Shown one piece after another: positions 1-10,473 of a stretch of DNA of 64,000 nt. Numbering within the stretch: position 1 is the stretch's first letter; each line of letters begins with the position of its first letter. The notes below the pieces were generated by a model, which was given only the letters and a program-made list of their open reading frames with translations, ran no database searches and was not told where the DNA came from. The stretch lies in the NCBI GenBank assembly GCA_035236585.1, contig CP141132.1:56331880-56395879 (forward strand), read 5' to 3'. Position numbers and translations under genes: made by a program. The stretch is from Warburgia ugandensis (Eukaryota; Streptophyta; Magnoliopsida; Canellales; Canellaceae).

Positions 1-292
1 ATTAAAAAATAACTAGTTCTTAAAAAGATTCTTGAATTGATTTAGATTATTCAAGACTCAGATCAAAGGGTTCTTGTTTTCTTGCAAACCAAATGTAATT
101 CAGAGCATAGAGTAAAAGATGCTGTAAAAATGGATATTAAACTCAAAATAACTCAATTCAGAACTAAAGCTACTTAAAGACAAAAAAGGGAAAAGAAAAT
201 GCAGATACAGAGAGAATTATTTATGATATGGAACTACATTTTCTTTTTCACTTGGGTCGCATGGGTAAGACAAGAATCATTTGTTTCCTCAG
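1..292 (+). other. Intron of the cellulose synthase gene (5' part off-window)
   Basis: AT-rich, non-coding sequence that ends in a pyrimidine tract and the acceptor 'tttcctcag' just before the first recognisable CESA codon (Arg of the REYEEFK motif). The donor lies upstream of the window, so the intron is incomplete here. An open frame starting at 228 crosses the acceptor in the wrong frame and is not a protein. Confidence 0.8.
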
Positions 293-3200
293 AGAGAATA
301 TGAAGAGTTCAAGGTACGAATCAATGCACTTGTTGCCAAAGCACAGAAAACACCTGAAGAAGGCTGGACGATGCAGGATGGCACTCCATGGCCCGGAAAT
401 AACCCTAGAGATCATCCAGGAATGATCCAGGTAAGTTCATCGTCACCAAATAATTAGATGCCATTTCTTCCTCATTCCTTTCTATTGTTATAATGTTTTT
501 TACTGACATGTGGTTTGAGAAAACAGGTGTTCTTAGGCCATAGTGGAGGGCTTGATACAGATGGTAATGAGCTTCCACGACTTGTATATGTTTCTCGTGA
601 AAAACGACCAGGATTTCAGCACCATAAGAAAGCCGGAGCAATGAATGCATTGGTTTGTCATCCTATGATCTTTCAGATGTTTATTTTCTCTGATTAGTTA
701 ACCTGTTCTCCAGTTACGATGTTTGTCTATTTCCTGTCTTCAGATTCGTGTATCAGCTGTCCTTACCAATGGAGCTTATCTTCTGAATGTTGACTGTGAC
801 CACTACTTCAATAACAGCAAAGCTCTTCAGGAGGCCATGTGCTTCATGATGGATCCTGCCCTGGGAAAGAAAACTTGTTATGTGCAGTTCCCTCAACGTT
901 TTGATGGCATTGATCTGCATGATCGATATGCCAATCGCAACATTGTTTTTTTCGACGTATGATATTGCATTGAGTGAATCAATTAGAGAATAGTAACATC
1001 TCTTTTGTATTGATTACCCTTGGCTGCAAACTGTTTTCTTAGTAGCAACATGTTATGCAGATCAACTTGAAAGGACTGGATGGCATCCAGGGTCCAGTGT
1101 ATGTGGGAACGGGATGTTGTTTCAATCGGCAAGCTTTGTATGGGTATGATCCAGTACTAACTGAGGCTGACTTGGAACCTAATATTATCTTCAAGAGTTG
1201 TTGTGGTTCAAGAAAGAAAGGAAAAAGTGGGAACAAGAAGTATACAGACAAAAAACGAGTCAAAAGAACTGAATCCACCATTCCCATCTTCAATATGGAA
1301 GACATTGAAGAGGGTGTAGAAGGTATGAGCATTGCACGAATGCGTGATTTATTCTTCTTATAGTTTTTTCCTTTCCGTCTCCTTTGACATTAAGTCAGAA
1401 CTTGAAATGTGGGTAAGGGATGCAAACTAGCAGTTGAGAGACACCCTTTGAGCTAATGCAAATGTGGATATATCTCATTGTAAGATAAACATGAGATTCA
1501 TGACTTCATTTAAGCTAGTGTGAAAATGGCTAACATCTTGGATTTTCAGAGTTTAATGACTTTTAGCAGTCTGGTTATTTTTTTCATTCTAAAACTTCTA
1601 TAAATAATTCTGAGAACAATGATATGATTCTGAATGTATAATAGGCTTCATAATCAACCGTTCAACATACTTGCATAGGACATCATATTTCAGATGTTAC
1701 TACCAACAGACTTGAGCAAAACTGAGAAACTATTGATGTAGTCTCGTGGTTGATTTCACTGGTTTCTAGTCAGTTATGGAAAGTGATAATTTACCATCCA
1801 ACCAACTGAAATTTCCTTTCACCAGACCATAGTACATTATGTTTTGGATCATGTGAATCTTCAGTGGGACAGTGTAGAATTTTGCCAAACCTATTTGCCT
1901 CTGATTGATCTTCTTTATGGCTGGCCGATGTTCCTGGTTTTGTTTACAAAGTTTGGATCTATATGCATGTCATAGACTGCTAGATATCAGCATTTGCTAG
2001 TTTAATCCATGGATAAAACTTACAAAGACCCTTGTACTTCCATATGCTAATTGCATGTTGTTTTGTTTCCAGGTTTTGATGATGAGAGATCACTGCTTAT
2101 GTCTCAGAAGAGCTTAGAGAAGAGATTTGGCCAGTCACCTGTTTTCATTGCTTCCACCTTCATGGAACAGGGTGGAATACCACCATCGACAAATCCAGCA
2201 TCACTGCTTAAAGAAGCTATACATGTCATTAGCTGCGGTTATGAGGACAAGTCAGAATGGGGTAAAGAGGTGAGCTATAGTACTATAAAATTAATCCTAT
2301 CATGTTTCTTTTGGAAGTCTGAATTTGAACTTTCAACTGAGCCTTTTTAACTCCTGCAAGCAGATTGGGTGGATTTATGGTTCTGTGACCGAAGATATTC
2401 TGACTGGATTTAAGATGCATGCGCGAGGTTGGATATCAATTTATTGCATGCCTCCTCGCCCAGCATTTAAGGGGTCTGCTCCCATCAATCTTTCTGATCG
2501 TCTGAACCAAGTTCTTCGATGGGCTTTGGGTTCAATTGAAATTCTTTTGAGCAGGCATTGTCCCATATGGTATGGCTATAGCGGAAGATTGAAGTTGTTG
2601 GAGAGACTGGCTTACATCAATACCATAGTTTATCCCCTCACCTCTATCCCTCTGATTGCTTATTGCATACTTCCAGCAGTCTGCCTTCTTACAGGAAAGT
2701 TCATCATACCTGAGGTAAACAACAATTTATCTCGTATCTCTAATATATCTCCAATCTGTCTCTGTTATCCCAGATTGGTTCATGTCCATTTAGAATTTTT
2801 AATGGAGGGAAAATTGGTGAGCAACCCATCCGTGGGGAAGAAAAAAGGAACAACAATAAAAGGAAAAGAAAAACCAATTCCAACTGTGCCAAGCCAATTG
2901 TTTCAGCATCGAACTAGTGGGCTTCACTTGAACTCCTAACAGCTGATGCTTTTAGTTGGAGTTTGCGTGTGCCTTACGTGCGTGTATGACAGAAACTTGG
3001 AGTTTTGTGTAAAGGGTGCTGGTGTGGACACCCCAAAACTTTCATTACCTTTGAATTCCATGGGGCAAAGTTAGCAAATTTAAGGTGGCAATGCTACTCC
3101 CTGTGTGCTTATCCTTGCCAATTTGTCTAGAGAGTTGCCAACACATGTTGTGCATATTTGTTAATCTTCTTTTCATTGACCAAGAACTTAAAATCTGTTT

Positions 3201-3805
3201 CGTTTCCCTTTTTTCCACTGCAGATAAGTAATTTTGCTAGCATGTGGTTCATTCTGCTGTTTATTTCCATTTTTGCAACCGGAATTCTGGAGCTGAGGTG
3301 GAGTGGAGTTGGTATTGATGACTGGTGGAGGAATGAACAGTTCTGGGTTATTGGTGGTACGTCAGCCCATCTTTTTGCCGTTTTCCAGGGACTGTTAAAG
3401 GTGCTTGCAGGAATCGATACCAATTTCACAGTCACTTCAAAGGCATCTGATGAAGATGGGGAGTTTGCCGAGCTGTATGTCTTCAAGTGGACTACACTAC
3501 TCATTCCTCCCACCACTGTCCTCGTGGTTAACATTGTGGGCATTGTGGCTGGTGTTTCCTATGCGATAAATAGTGGGTACCAGTCATGGGGTCCTCTCTT
3601 CGGCAAGCTATTCTTCGCCATATGGGTCATTGTCCACCTGTATCCTTTCCTCAAAGGTCTGCTGGGTCGGCAAAACCGGACACCCACCATTGTTATTGTC
3701 TGGTCGATCCTTCTTGCTTCCATCTTCTCCTTGCTTTGGGTGCGCATAGATCCTTTCACCACTGACACCCAAAGAGCAGCAGGTCAATGTGGTATCAACT
3801 GCTAA
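293..3805 (+). CDS. CESA: Cellulose synthase catalytic subunit, CESA1 clade (C-terminal about 622 residues, seven exons)
   Basis: Membrane glycosyltransferase (GT2) that polymerises UDP-glucose into beta-1,4-glucan as part of the plasma-membrane cellulose synthase complex. Exons by GT/AG sites and continuous reading: 293-430, 527-652, 744-956, 1061-1322, 2073-2269, 2364-2714, 3224-3805 (stop TAA). Only the 1061-1322/2073-2269 junction splits a codon (Gly). Seen in the joined protein: second catalytic Asp motif DCD at about residues 105-107, the TED motif at 321-323, QVLRW (QxxRW) at 361-365, then hydrophobic segments of the C-terminal membrane domain and the terminus GQCGINC. The zinc-binding RING domain, first two membrane helices and first catalytic Asp must lie upstream of the window. 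The class-specific loop ([10 protein letters not shown]...[21 protein letters not shown]) resembles primary-wall CESA1 more than CESA3 or the secondary-wall CESAs; this isoform call is from memory of family sequences. No stop or frameshift is seen in the seven exons. Confidence 0.95.
1323..2072 (+). other. Intron of the CESA gene (750 bp)
   Basis: Longest intron visible in the gene. It begins 'gtatgagc' and ends 'ttgtttccag', and interrupts a Gly codon after one base. Contents are AT-rich; no nested gene or transposon was recognised. Confidence 0.9.
2715..3223 (+). other. Intron of the CESA gene (509 bp)
   Basis: Begins 'gtaaacaac' and ends 'ttttccactgcag'. The upstream exon stays open for 222 bases into this intron, so a retained-intron transcript would add a 74-residue unrelated tail; the conserved residues ISNFASMW resume only after the acceptor, which supports splicing. 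Confidence 0.9.
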
Positions 3806-4160
3806 TTCCTTAAAGATGGATTACCGGACAAACCTATTCTTTTCCCTTCTTCCTACCCTCCTGTCTCATTATGTATACAACAAAATAGAAAACCCATTTC
3901 AGGATCAGGTAATTAATCTTATCAGTCAACGGAGTCTGAGCGGCGAGGACGTTTTGCTGCCCCTTGTTCTCTCTTCGTGTGCTTTTGGCAAGTGTTTGTG
4001 AGGACATTCTAGTCTATTTTTGCTGTGCAATATGTTGGTGTGGTGGTTCTATGTGAGGACATAAAGAAATTCTTACTTATTCATCTATATGATAGACGTT
4101 TTACATTTTACAGTCTGAACTGAAACTGTCTCGAATTTCCCACGGTGCTTGAGGCTTGTG
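3806..4160 (+). other. Probable 3' UTR and downstream flank of CESA
   Basis: T-rich non-coding sequence after the CESA stop. The poly(A) site cannot be placed exactly from sequence alone; A-rich signals such as 'ataaag' near 4060 are candidates. Confidence 0.5.
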
Positions 4161-5199
4161 AGGTACAGAGTGTGATTTCCCTTGATTCAATTCACTTTGA
4201 CATCCTCTGGCGATTCACGAATCAACTTATTCTTCTTGAGTCTTATTCTTTTGATGAAAACGCATTACTACATTAGAGAAAGGAACAGGGACACAGCAAT
4301 TCTCTTAACAAGAAAAGAAAAAGCAGCATGACATTTTTAGAGGCAACAACGCCTGGCCAAATGCTTGAGGAACGAGGAATGCTAAATGGATGGTTCTTAT
4401 AACTGCATTCTTTACCACTTCTTCTGGAGTCTACCTCTGCAAATCCGACTCATTCATCATTTTTTGGACTTTTGACATCCTATAATTCAAAGGCATGTAG
4501 ATTAGATGATCCTAGTATCTAGAATTTAGGCAATTGTATCTAACCCATCATCTCCAATTACAACTTTGTACGTGGTAGGATCATTCAATACATATCCGAA
4601 GTTGGAATAATGATATGATGAGTCGGATTATGCAGAGTTGGGCTCCAGGAAAAGCGGTGCAGGAATGCTCTCGTAAAGGCCGTCTACTTAGCATTCCTTA
4701 ACGAGAAGTTAAAAAAATAAAATAAAATAAAACTGGTAGTTTATCTCACCCAAAATTATGTAATTTTAAACTGAGAGTGCCTACAAAAATTAGCTTCGCA
4801 GGTGGAGAAGGATACTGCTATTCTCCAAAGAGAGGCTTTGGTCACAACGTTGGAATTGCCAGAGACGTGAAATGAGATGAGAGCAAAAAAGAAAACTGTA
4901 TAATGAGCCATCCATTTTGCCCTATTGTTTGACATGTGGTTGCCTAGACAAATACTAAATCCACCCAGGCAATGGCCGGAGTGATCGCGAACATGGAACA
5001 AAATGTCACCGTGATAACTTTCCTTGAAATTTAGGAAATTTTCTTTAGCACCTCAAATTTTGGGCTTCGAATGGTTTGTTTCAGTAATAAAACAAAAAAC
5101 TCTTACTTATGCCTAAGACTTTGGTGCTTGAATATTAGATGAACAAAACCTACTGCTGCAGCTACATGGTAGGGTCCTGTAAAGATATACACTAACTGG
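4161..5199. other. Intergenic DNA, nothing recognised
   Basis: No gene or clear repeat seen. An 81-residue open frame on the minus strand (4756-5001) has no recognisable motif and is treated as chance. Confidence 0.5.
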
Positions 5200-6040
5200 G
5201 ACGGTCAAAGAGACACATTGTGCCCCATATGCAACAATGAGCTAGATACAATTGACAGTTCTTCGTTGAATGTCCACTTGCTAGAAAGTTGTGAACCCTG
5301 CATACAGTGAATTGGGAAGAGGAGAAATCCAAGGAACATCGTCAAATAGATCATTTCAATTTGTTTTGCCTTCGGCAACAAAAAATTCAGATTAACTGTG
5401 CTAATTCAAATTGGCATTGCATGTCTTTTTTGGATCATTTGGCAAATTAGAAATCTAAAGGTACATGAGAATAGAAGTTTCTCCGAGAATAACAACATCA
5501 CTTCCTGGAAGTTAATGGTTAGTGAGACAAATCAGAAGATCGACAATTACTTGCCAAACGGGACTAGGCCAATATCAGACAACATTCATCGAAGGTAATG
5601 CAAGTTTCAGTGGAAAAAACCACTGTCCAGGTGAATAATGCTTAACTTTGGCAATGCGTCAAAGGGCAATCCTAGAATACCAGGGGCAGGAGCCATTCTG
5701 AGGAACTCAGGAAGGATCTTTCATTGCAGCAACAAGTCTATTTTTAGAGAGGAAAATAAACGACATGGCAGACTGAAACTCGCTAACGATTTACACGTTT
5801 CAAATTTGCGTTATCTCTAGGGATTACATGATCGTATAGGCTGTGGCAGCAGGCCAACCTACTTCCTGGGAGTTCCGCTGCCACTTCAGAGAATGTACTC
5901 CACTGTTGAAACGAATGGGTATGCACCACAAATTCCACTCCCATAGTGATGGGAATCAAGCAACGGACATTTTGGCAACCGAAGGCGCAAATACAAGAAA
6001 TAATATATTGTGGTTTCATAATCCACCGACAGGATGCTAA
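5200..6040 (+). pseudogene. Decayed L1-type LINE ORF2 C-terminus (zf-RVT plus RNase H)
   Basis: Non-LTR retrotransposon tail. The zinc-binding region of the reverse transcriptase is readable near 5205-5295 as CPICNNELDTID, then, after a frameshift, FVECPLARKL followed by a stop where Trp is expected. The RNase H-like part follows at about 5638-5730 (NFGNASKGNPRIPGAGAILR, matching the usual D-A-S-x-G-N-P-G start with the catalytic Asp replaced by Gly) and at 5843-6040 (HSHSDGNQATDILATEGANT, matching the usual R-E-x-N-x-x-A-D end). The order is right for an L1 element on the + strand. Several stops and frame changes rule out function. The upstream endonuclease and RT core were not found. Confidence 0.8.
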
Positions 6041-6448
6041 TGGCACATCATTACCAAGACTTGTAGTTTGATGACTTAATCTTTATAAACGTACTCTTTT
6101 ACAAAAAAGAAAAGAAAAAGAAGAAGAAGAAGAAAAAAAAAAGGACGTAGGAGACTTATCAATATCCAAAAAAATTACAAATATTCGTATCCATTACCAA
6201 ATAATTCACACAAAATGCTAGGTGTGAGATTAATATACTATTTATTTCTACAAGCTAGGCTAGAGGTCTAAAAGGATCTAATTTAGATGCACCTTACATT
6301 TTGCATGATGAGAGCCTACCTATGGATGATTCAACATGCTCATCTCATTGCCCTAGCTTTAAGGAAAACCTTGACATATAATTGTGTTTACAGGATTAAA
6401 TTTGAGATAGAAAATTGGTTAAATATCAGATAGGGCTTCGACTAGAAG
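6041..6448. other. Intergenic DNA with an A/GA-rich tract
   Basis: Contains an A-rich stretch near 6105-6145 (aaagaagaagaag type) that could be the poly(A) tail of the preceding LINE on the + strand. Nothing else recognised. Confidence 0.5.
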
Positions 6449-6636
6449 GGATAAAGGCAGCCCCAGTGCACTAAGCTCCCGCCTATGCAGGGTCCAGGGA
6501 AGGGGTGGATCACAAGGGCTTATAGTAGCCAGCCTTACCTTGCATTTTGTAAGAGGCTGACTCCATGCCTTGAACCCGTGACCTCAAGGTCACATGATGA
6601 CAACTTTTACTGTTGCACCAAGGTTCCCCTTTTGTA
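6449..6636 (-). mobile_element. Au-like tRNA-derived SINE, copy 1
   Basis: The + strand reads like the reverse complement of the widespread plant Au SINE: 'gtgcactaagctcccgcc', 'cttaccttgcatttt' and 'ccttgaacccgtgacctc'. On the minus strand the last motif gives a pol III box B-like sequence (ggtcacgggttcaaggc). Non-autonomous, copied by LINE machinery. The family name rests on memory of the consensus. Confidence 0.75.
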
Positions 6637-6770
6637 CAAAGCTCCCGCATATGCAGGGTCTGGTGAAGGGGCAGACCACAAAGGTCAATAGTATACAGCA
6701 TTACCTTGTATTTTTGCAAGAGGCTGTTTTCACGCCTTAAACTTATGACCTCAAAGTCACACGGCAACTA
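6637..6770 (-). mobile_element. Au-like SINE, copy 2 (tandem, partial)
   Basis: Starts 'acaaagctcccgcatatg' directly after copy 1 and repeats its order of motifs: 'ttaccttgtatttttgcaag', 'cgccttaaacttatgacctc'. More diverged at box B (cttaaac instead of cttgaac). The head-to-tail arrangement suggests insertion of one SINE at the end of another or an unequal-crossover duplication. Confidence 0.7.
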
Positions 6771-7629
6771 GAAGGGATGCTAATGTCAAATAGAAGTGGA
6801 ATGCATGGGTCTCATCCAAGTTGGAAGGATGCAAACATCCAATATGCTATTTGTTGTTTTGTCCTTTTAAGTTATTTGTTTCTATAATTTTTTTTTTAAA
6901 TTAGCAGCAAATAAAGTATAACCAAATGCATAAACACAGCTTAATGATATGTTCTACAGATGTGCTCAAATTATATCTCCATGCCTTGCAAAAGTCTCCA
7001 GCACACTTGCATTGCTCTCTAGTTGGTTCTATTTCTTCGTTTCATCGCATTGATGACCAGTGCCGAGTCTCAACGAATCTGCATTTTAGAGGTTTATGTT
7101 ATGGAGATGGATTAGCCTATAATGGAAAAGGTTTACCATCTCAGTTACAATGCCGAACAAGAGGAATGAGTGCAAGCAACATTTATGGGACTATTTCTAT
7201 GACCAAATTTGTTTCTAAAAGTCGAGAGCTGTAATGCTAAATATGTATAGGCAAGAGGAAAGATAATACATGTTCTCTAATGTTTTCGCCCTTTATTAAA
7301 AGACTATTCAATGCAATCATTACTAGTGTATTTCTCCCATGTGATGCATGAGATAGCCAATTTGTTCATTGATCCAACCACTGACTCAAGTTGGCGCCTA
7401 TTCTTTAAAAAGTAATCAAATCAAGTAGAGTTTGTGTTCTTTAAAAAATAAGTAGTTATTTGGGGGGTTGTGATATTTCTTTGAAAAGCATGAGGTGAGT
7501 AAATTTAGTTATAATCATTTTATATGTACAGATTACGTATTTATAAAGACTAATAAAAAAAGAAAGAAAAGAGAGTAGCATAAATATTCATTTTTATAGA
7601 GACTTTAGGGAGATGATTTTTACATTTAG

Positions 7630-7632
<3 letters not shown>
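6771..7632. other. Intergenic DNA, nothing recognised
   Basis: An open frame at 6926-7234 (102 residues) has no family motif I recognise and no splice or promoter context; left unannotated as a gene. Confidence 0.4.

Positions 7633-7710
<78 letters not shown>
7633..7710. repeat. (GA)n microsatellite, about 39 units
   Basis: Uninterrupted GA dinucleotide run. The Arg-Glu or Leu-Ser open frames across it are artefacts of the repeat. Confidence 0.98.
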
Positions 7711-7713
<3 letters not shown>

Positions 7714-9754
7714 CAAGAATGCAAACTCCAATAGAGAGATTTTAATGATTGGACAAATCTTTTTAGCTAGTTCTTCAATTAATGAAACAACCAAATCTTT
7801 TAATAGCTCATCTTTTTTTAGATATTTTAGGAATATACCAATTAACTTTGGCTCATTTATTTAACTAATGAACCAACCAAATCTTAGACCATTTTTTTCT
7901 TTTCTTTTTGAAAGTTAGATATGAACATAATTCATGTACAACCTTGAACTCTAGCACTTAGGTGAGAGACTCCTCCTTGTACTCACTTAACCAATGAAAC
8001 ATGTTAAACAAAGAAAAATAAGGTTCAAAACACTAAAATAAAAACAAAAACATTTTGTCTAATATTATAATATATTTGATTAAGAATATTACATACATTA
8101 TATATGAAACAATATCATCAAAGCTGAATAATTTTTTAATGATTCAAAAGCTAATATTTGGGTTTTAGTATTTCTTTCGATCTGATATCACCATCTCTTC
8201 AGTTGTTTGCTCTTTTTATTTTATTTAAATAGTTTTATGAATTTTCAATAATTTATGATAATGTATGAATGCCCTAGCAAGTCTTCCCAATGCTACTTTT
8301 GGCACCACACCTTTATATGTGGATTTCATCTTTGGTTGATCTAGCTCATTCATCGATATATCTTATATTGGATATTTACTATCCACAAACATGCAATTGG
8401 ATGATTCTAGCATTGAAAAGAAATCAATTTTGCTTGTTAAGTGGCCATTGCATGAATGAAGTTTCCTATCATTAGTGTCTAATAATTAGATCTACATGCC
8501 TCAAAATGGTCAATTATGTTGTTTATGAGTGTTGCTAGATATCAATGTTCAAAAATAAGATGAATGGGTAAGATCAGTCGAAGTGGGTGAGATGTATAAA
8601 AGTGTGGCATCACACTTTAACTTACAAAAATTAAAGTATGCCAAAAATTGTAGCAGTCTTTGTTGGTTCTATTGCAATATTAATTCAAAATATTTAACTT
8701 TCTTTTTTTTCTTTAAGTTATACACAGCCTCAAACCCTAGTTCCCAAGGTGAGAGACTACATCTCATGCTACTACACTAGAAGGCTTAATCATATTAAAC
8801 TTTGAAAAGTAGTTTTACCAAATTTGAAGTTTTAAAACTAAAATGATATTAATTGTGGTAAAGATGAAGTGACATGGGTTGAGATGATTCAAATTTGACA
8901 TGAGATGACTGAAAATTGAACTTAACTGTGAGCTAAGATAAGATGATTTTTGTCTCAACGCATCTCAAGCACCACTAACATTGAGATGAGAAGATATCAC
9001 CTCATTTCACATAATCTCATCTCAAGCTCTGCTAACACCTTGTCAGGTATGTGTAAAAAATTTAGATACATTAGGTGGTGGAATTAACTAGAGGAAACAA
9101 TCATTCCCTCAACTTCATAAAATAATAGCATAGCTACTTTTGACTAGGTTATACTCCTCAATCACCCTTGTTTGCTCTTAAAAGGATTAAATTACCCTTC
9201 AGATGAGTGTCTTGTGTCAATATGAGGATTCTTAACTTTAGATTTAGGCTCTCCCTTTTTGCCAATAATATTCCTAGTCAAATTTGAAGGGAGGAGAGTA
9301 TGACTACTATTTCATCTATAAAAAGGGTTAGGATTATAATCAATAATTTTATGGTGGAGAATTATAAAGTAATGAGATTGGGTTGTAATACATGGTGAGT
9401 TTTCTTTTTCTTTTTTTCCCTTTTTTTTAAGGATAATTTAGTCTTTTTAAGAAGAAACATGGCACCTAGAGAGGTATGACTTGGTCAAGGGGCACCCGTG
9501 TTAATTATCCTTTAAAGTGGGGTGTATAAGTGTTATTTCTCCCATTATTTACGCAGTGCAGGGATTGATGAGTCATTTTGTTGGTCGAAACAACTACATT
9601 CATAACCTATAAAAGCTATTGCTCTTCTCATTTCTAACATAAGTTTTCCACATTAATTTGAGTTCTCCTCACTTTCTCTCTTTCTAAAGATTTATTGTTT
9701 CCATAAAATATTATTTTGTTTGATTATGTTCGGCTAGTTAGAGATCAATGGTGG

Positions 9755-9756
<2 letters not shown>
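7711..9756. other. AT-rich intergenic DNA
   Basis: No gene seen. Around 8880-9030 the sequence is dense in 'gagatga' on both strands (for example 'gagatgagaagatatc' and 'ataatctcatctcaagc'), which may be an old MITE, but no paired terminal inverted repeat with target duplication could be fixed. Confidence 0.4.
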
Positions 9757-9786
<30 letters not shown>

Positions 9787-9820
9787 CATACATACATACA
9801 TACATACATACATACATACA

Positions 9821-9850
<30 letters not shown>
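9757..9850. repeat. (CATA)n microsatellite, about 23 units
   Basis: Near-perfect tetranucleotide run ending in a short TA stretch. His-Thr-Tyr-Ile type open frames across it are artefacts. Confidence 0.98.
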
Positions 9851-9855
<5 letters not shown>

Positions 9856-10473
9856 GCTATTAAGCCACGCTATTATGTTTTCTACTCCACTATCATTCTT
9901 TTGGACCATATTTTCCTAGTAGTATACCATTTGTTGAAGTAGAAAAATCCATTAGTGATAAAGTTGCTCTATATTCTGCATGCATCTTTTCTATTTTCAC
10001 CAAGGCAAGTATACAATACTATTTCCATGATCAATTTGCCATAGTTTAGGGGATTTACTTTAAATGTTGAGTAGACTTGAACTCATAATCCAATGATTAT
10101 GAAACAAAGTAATTTAGTCTATTTGTTACACTTATTTATCTAAATAATTATTGAGATGTTGAAAGTCATTCTAAGGGTTAGTTCTTCCAAATATATGATT
10201 AGCTTCGAAGTTAGTAGACACTTCAAGTTTATTAACCACAAAAAATTAATCTCTATCCTAAAACTCAGGAATCTAAGAATATTTTCAAACCCTCTAATTA
10301 ATTATTAAGAATCTTCTCCCCAGATGTGATATTTTAATGACTTTTGTGAATAGCCAAGTTGAGCTATCATTTGGTTTTCTTGTTGGTGGCACTTGTCAAT
10401 GTCAATACTCTGTAATTTATTGGATTGCATAGGTAAAGATGCTTAGAAGCATGAGCTACTAGCTATTAAGTAT
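9851..10473. other. Intergenic DNA up to the 5' LTR of element A
   Basis: AT-rich, no gene recognised. Its last five bases, 'ctagc' (10469-10473), are the left target-site duplication of element A; the right copy is 'ctggc' at 31009-31013. Confidence 0.6.

Noticed and set aside
6926..7234. 102-residue open frame on the + strand
   Set aside because: No recognised domain, splice site, promoter or homologous repeat; treated as chance until transcript evidence exists.
7594..7864. Open frames of Arg-Glu or Leu-Ser repeats on both strands
   Set aside because: They are translations of the (GA)n microsatellite; the same applies to 26806-27201.
9716..9942. Ile-His-Thr-Tyr repeat proteins
   Set aside because: Translation of the CATA microsatellite only.
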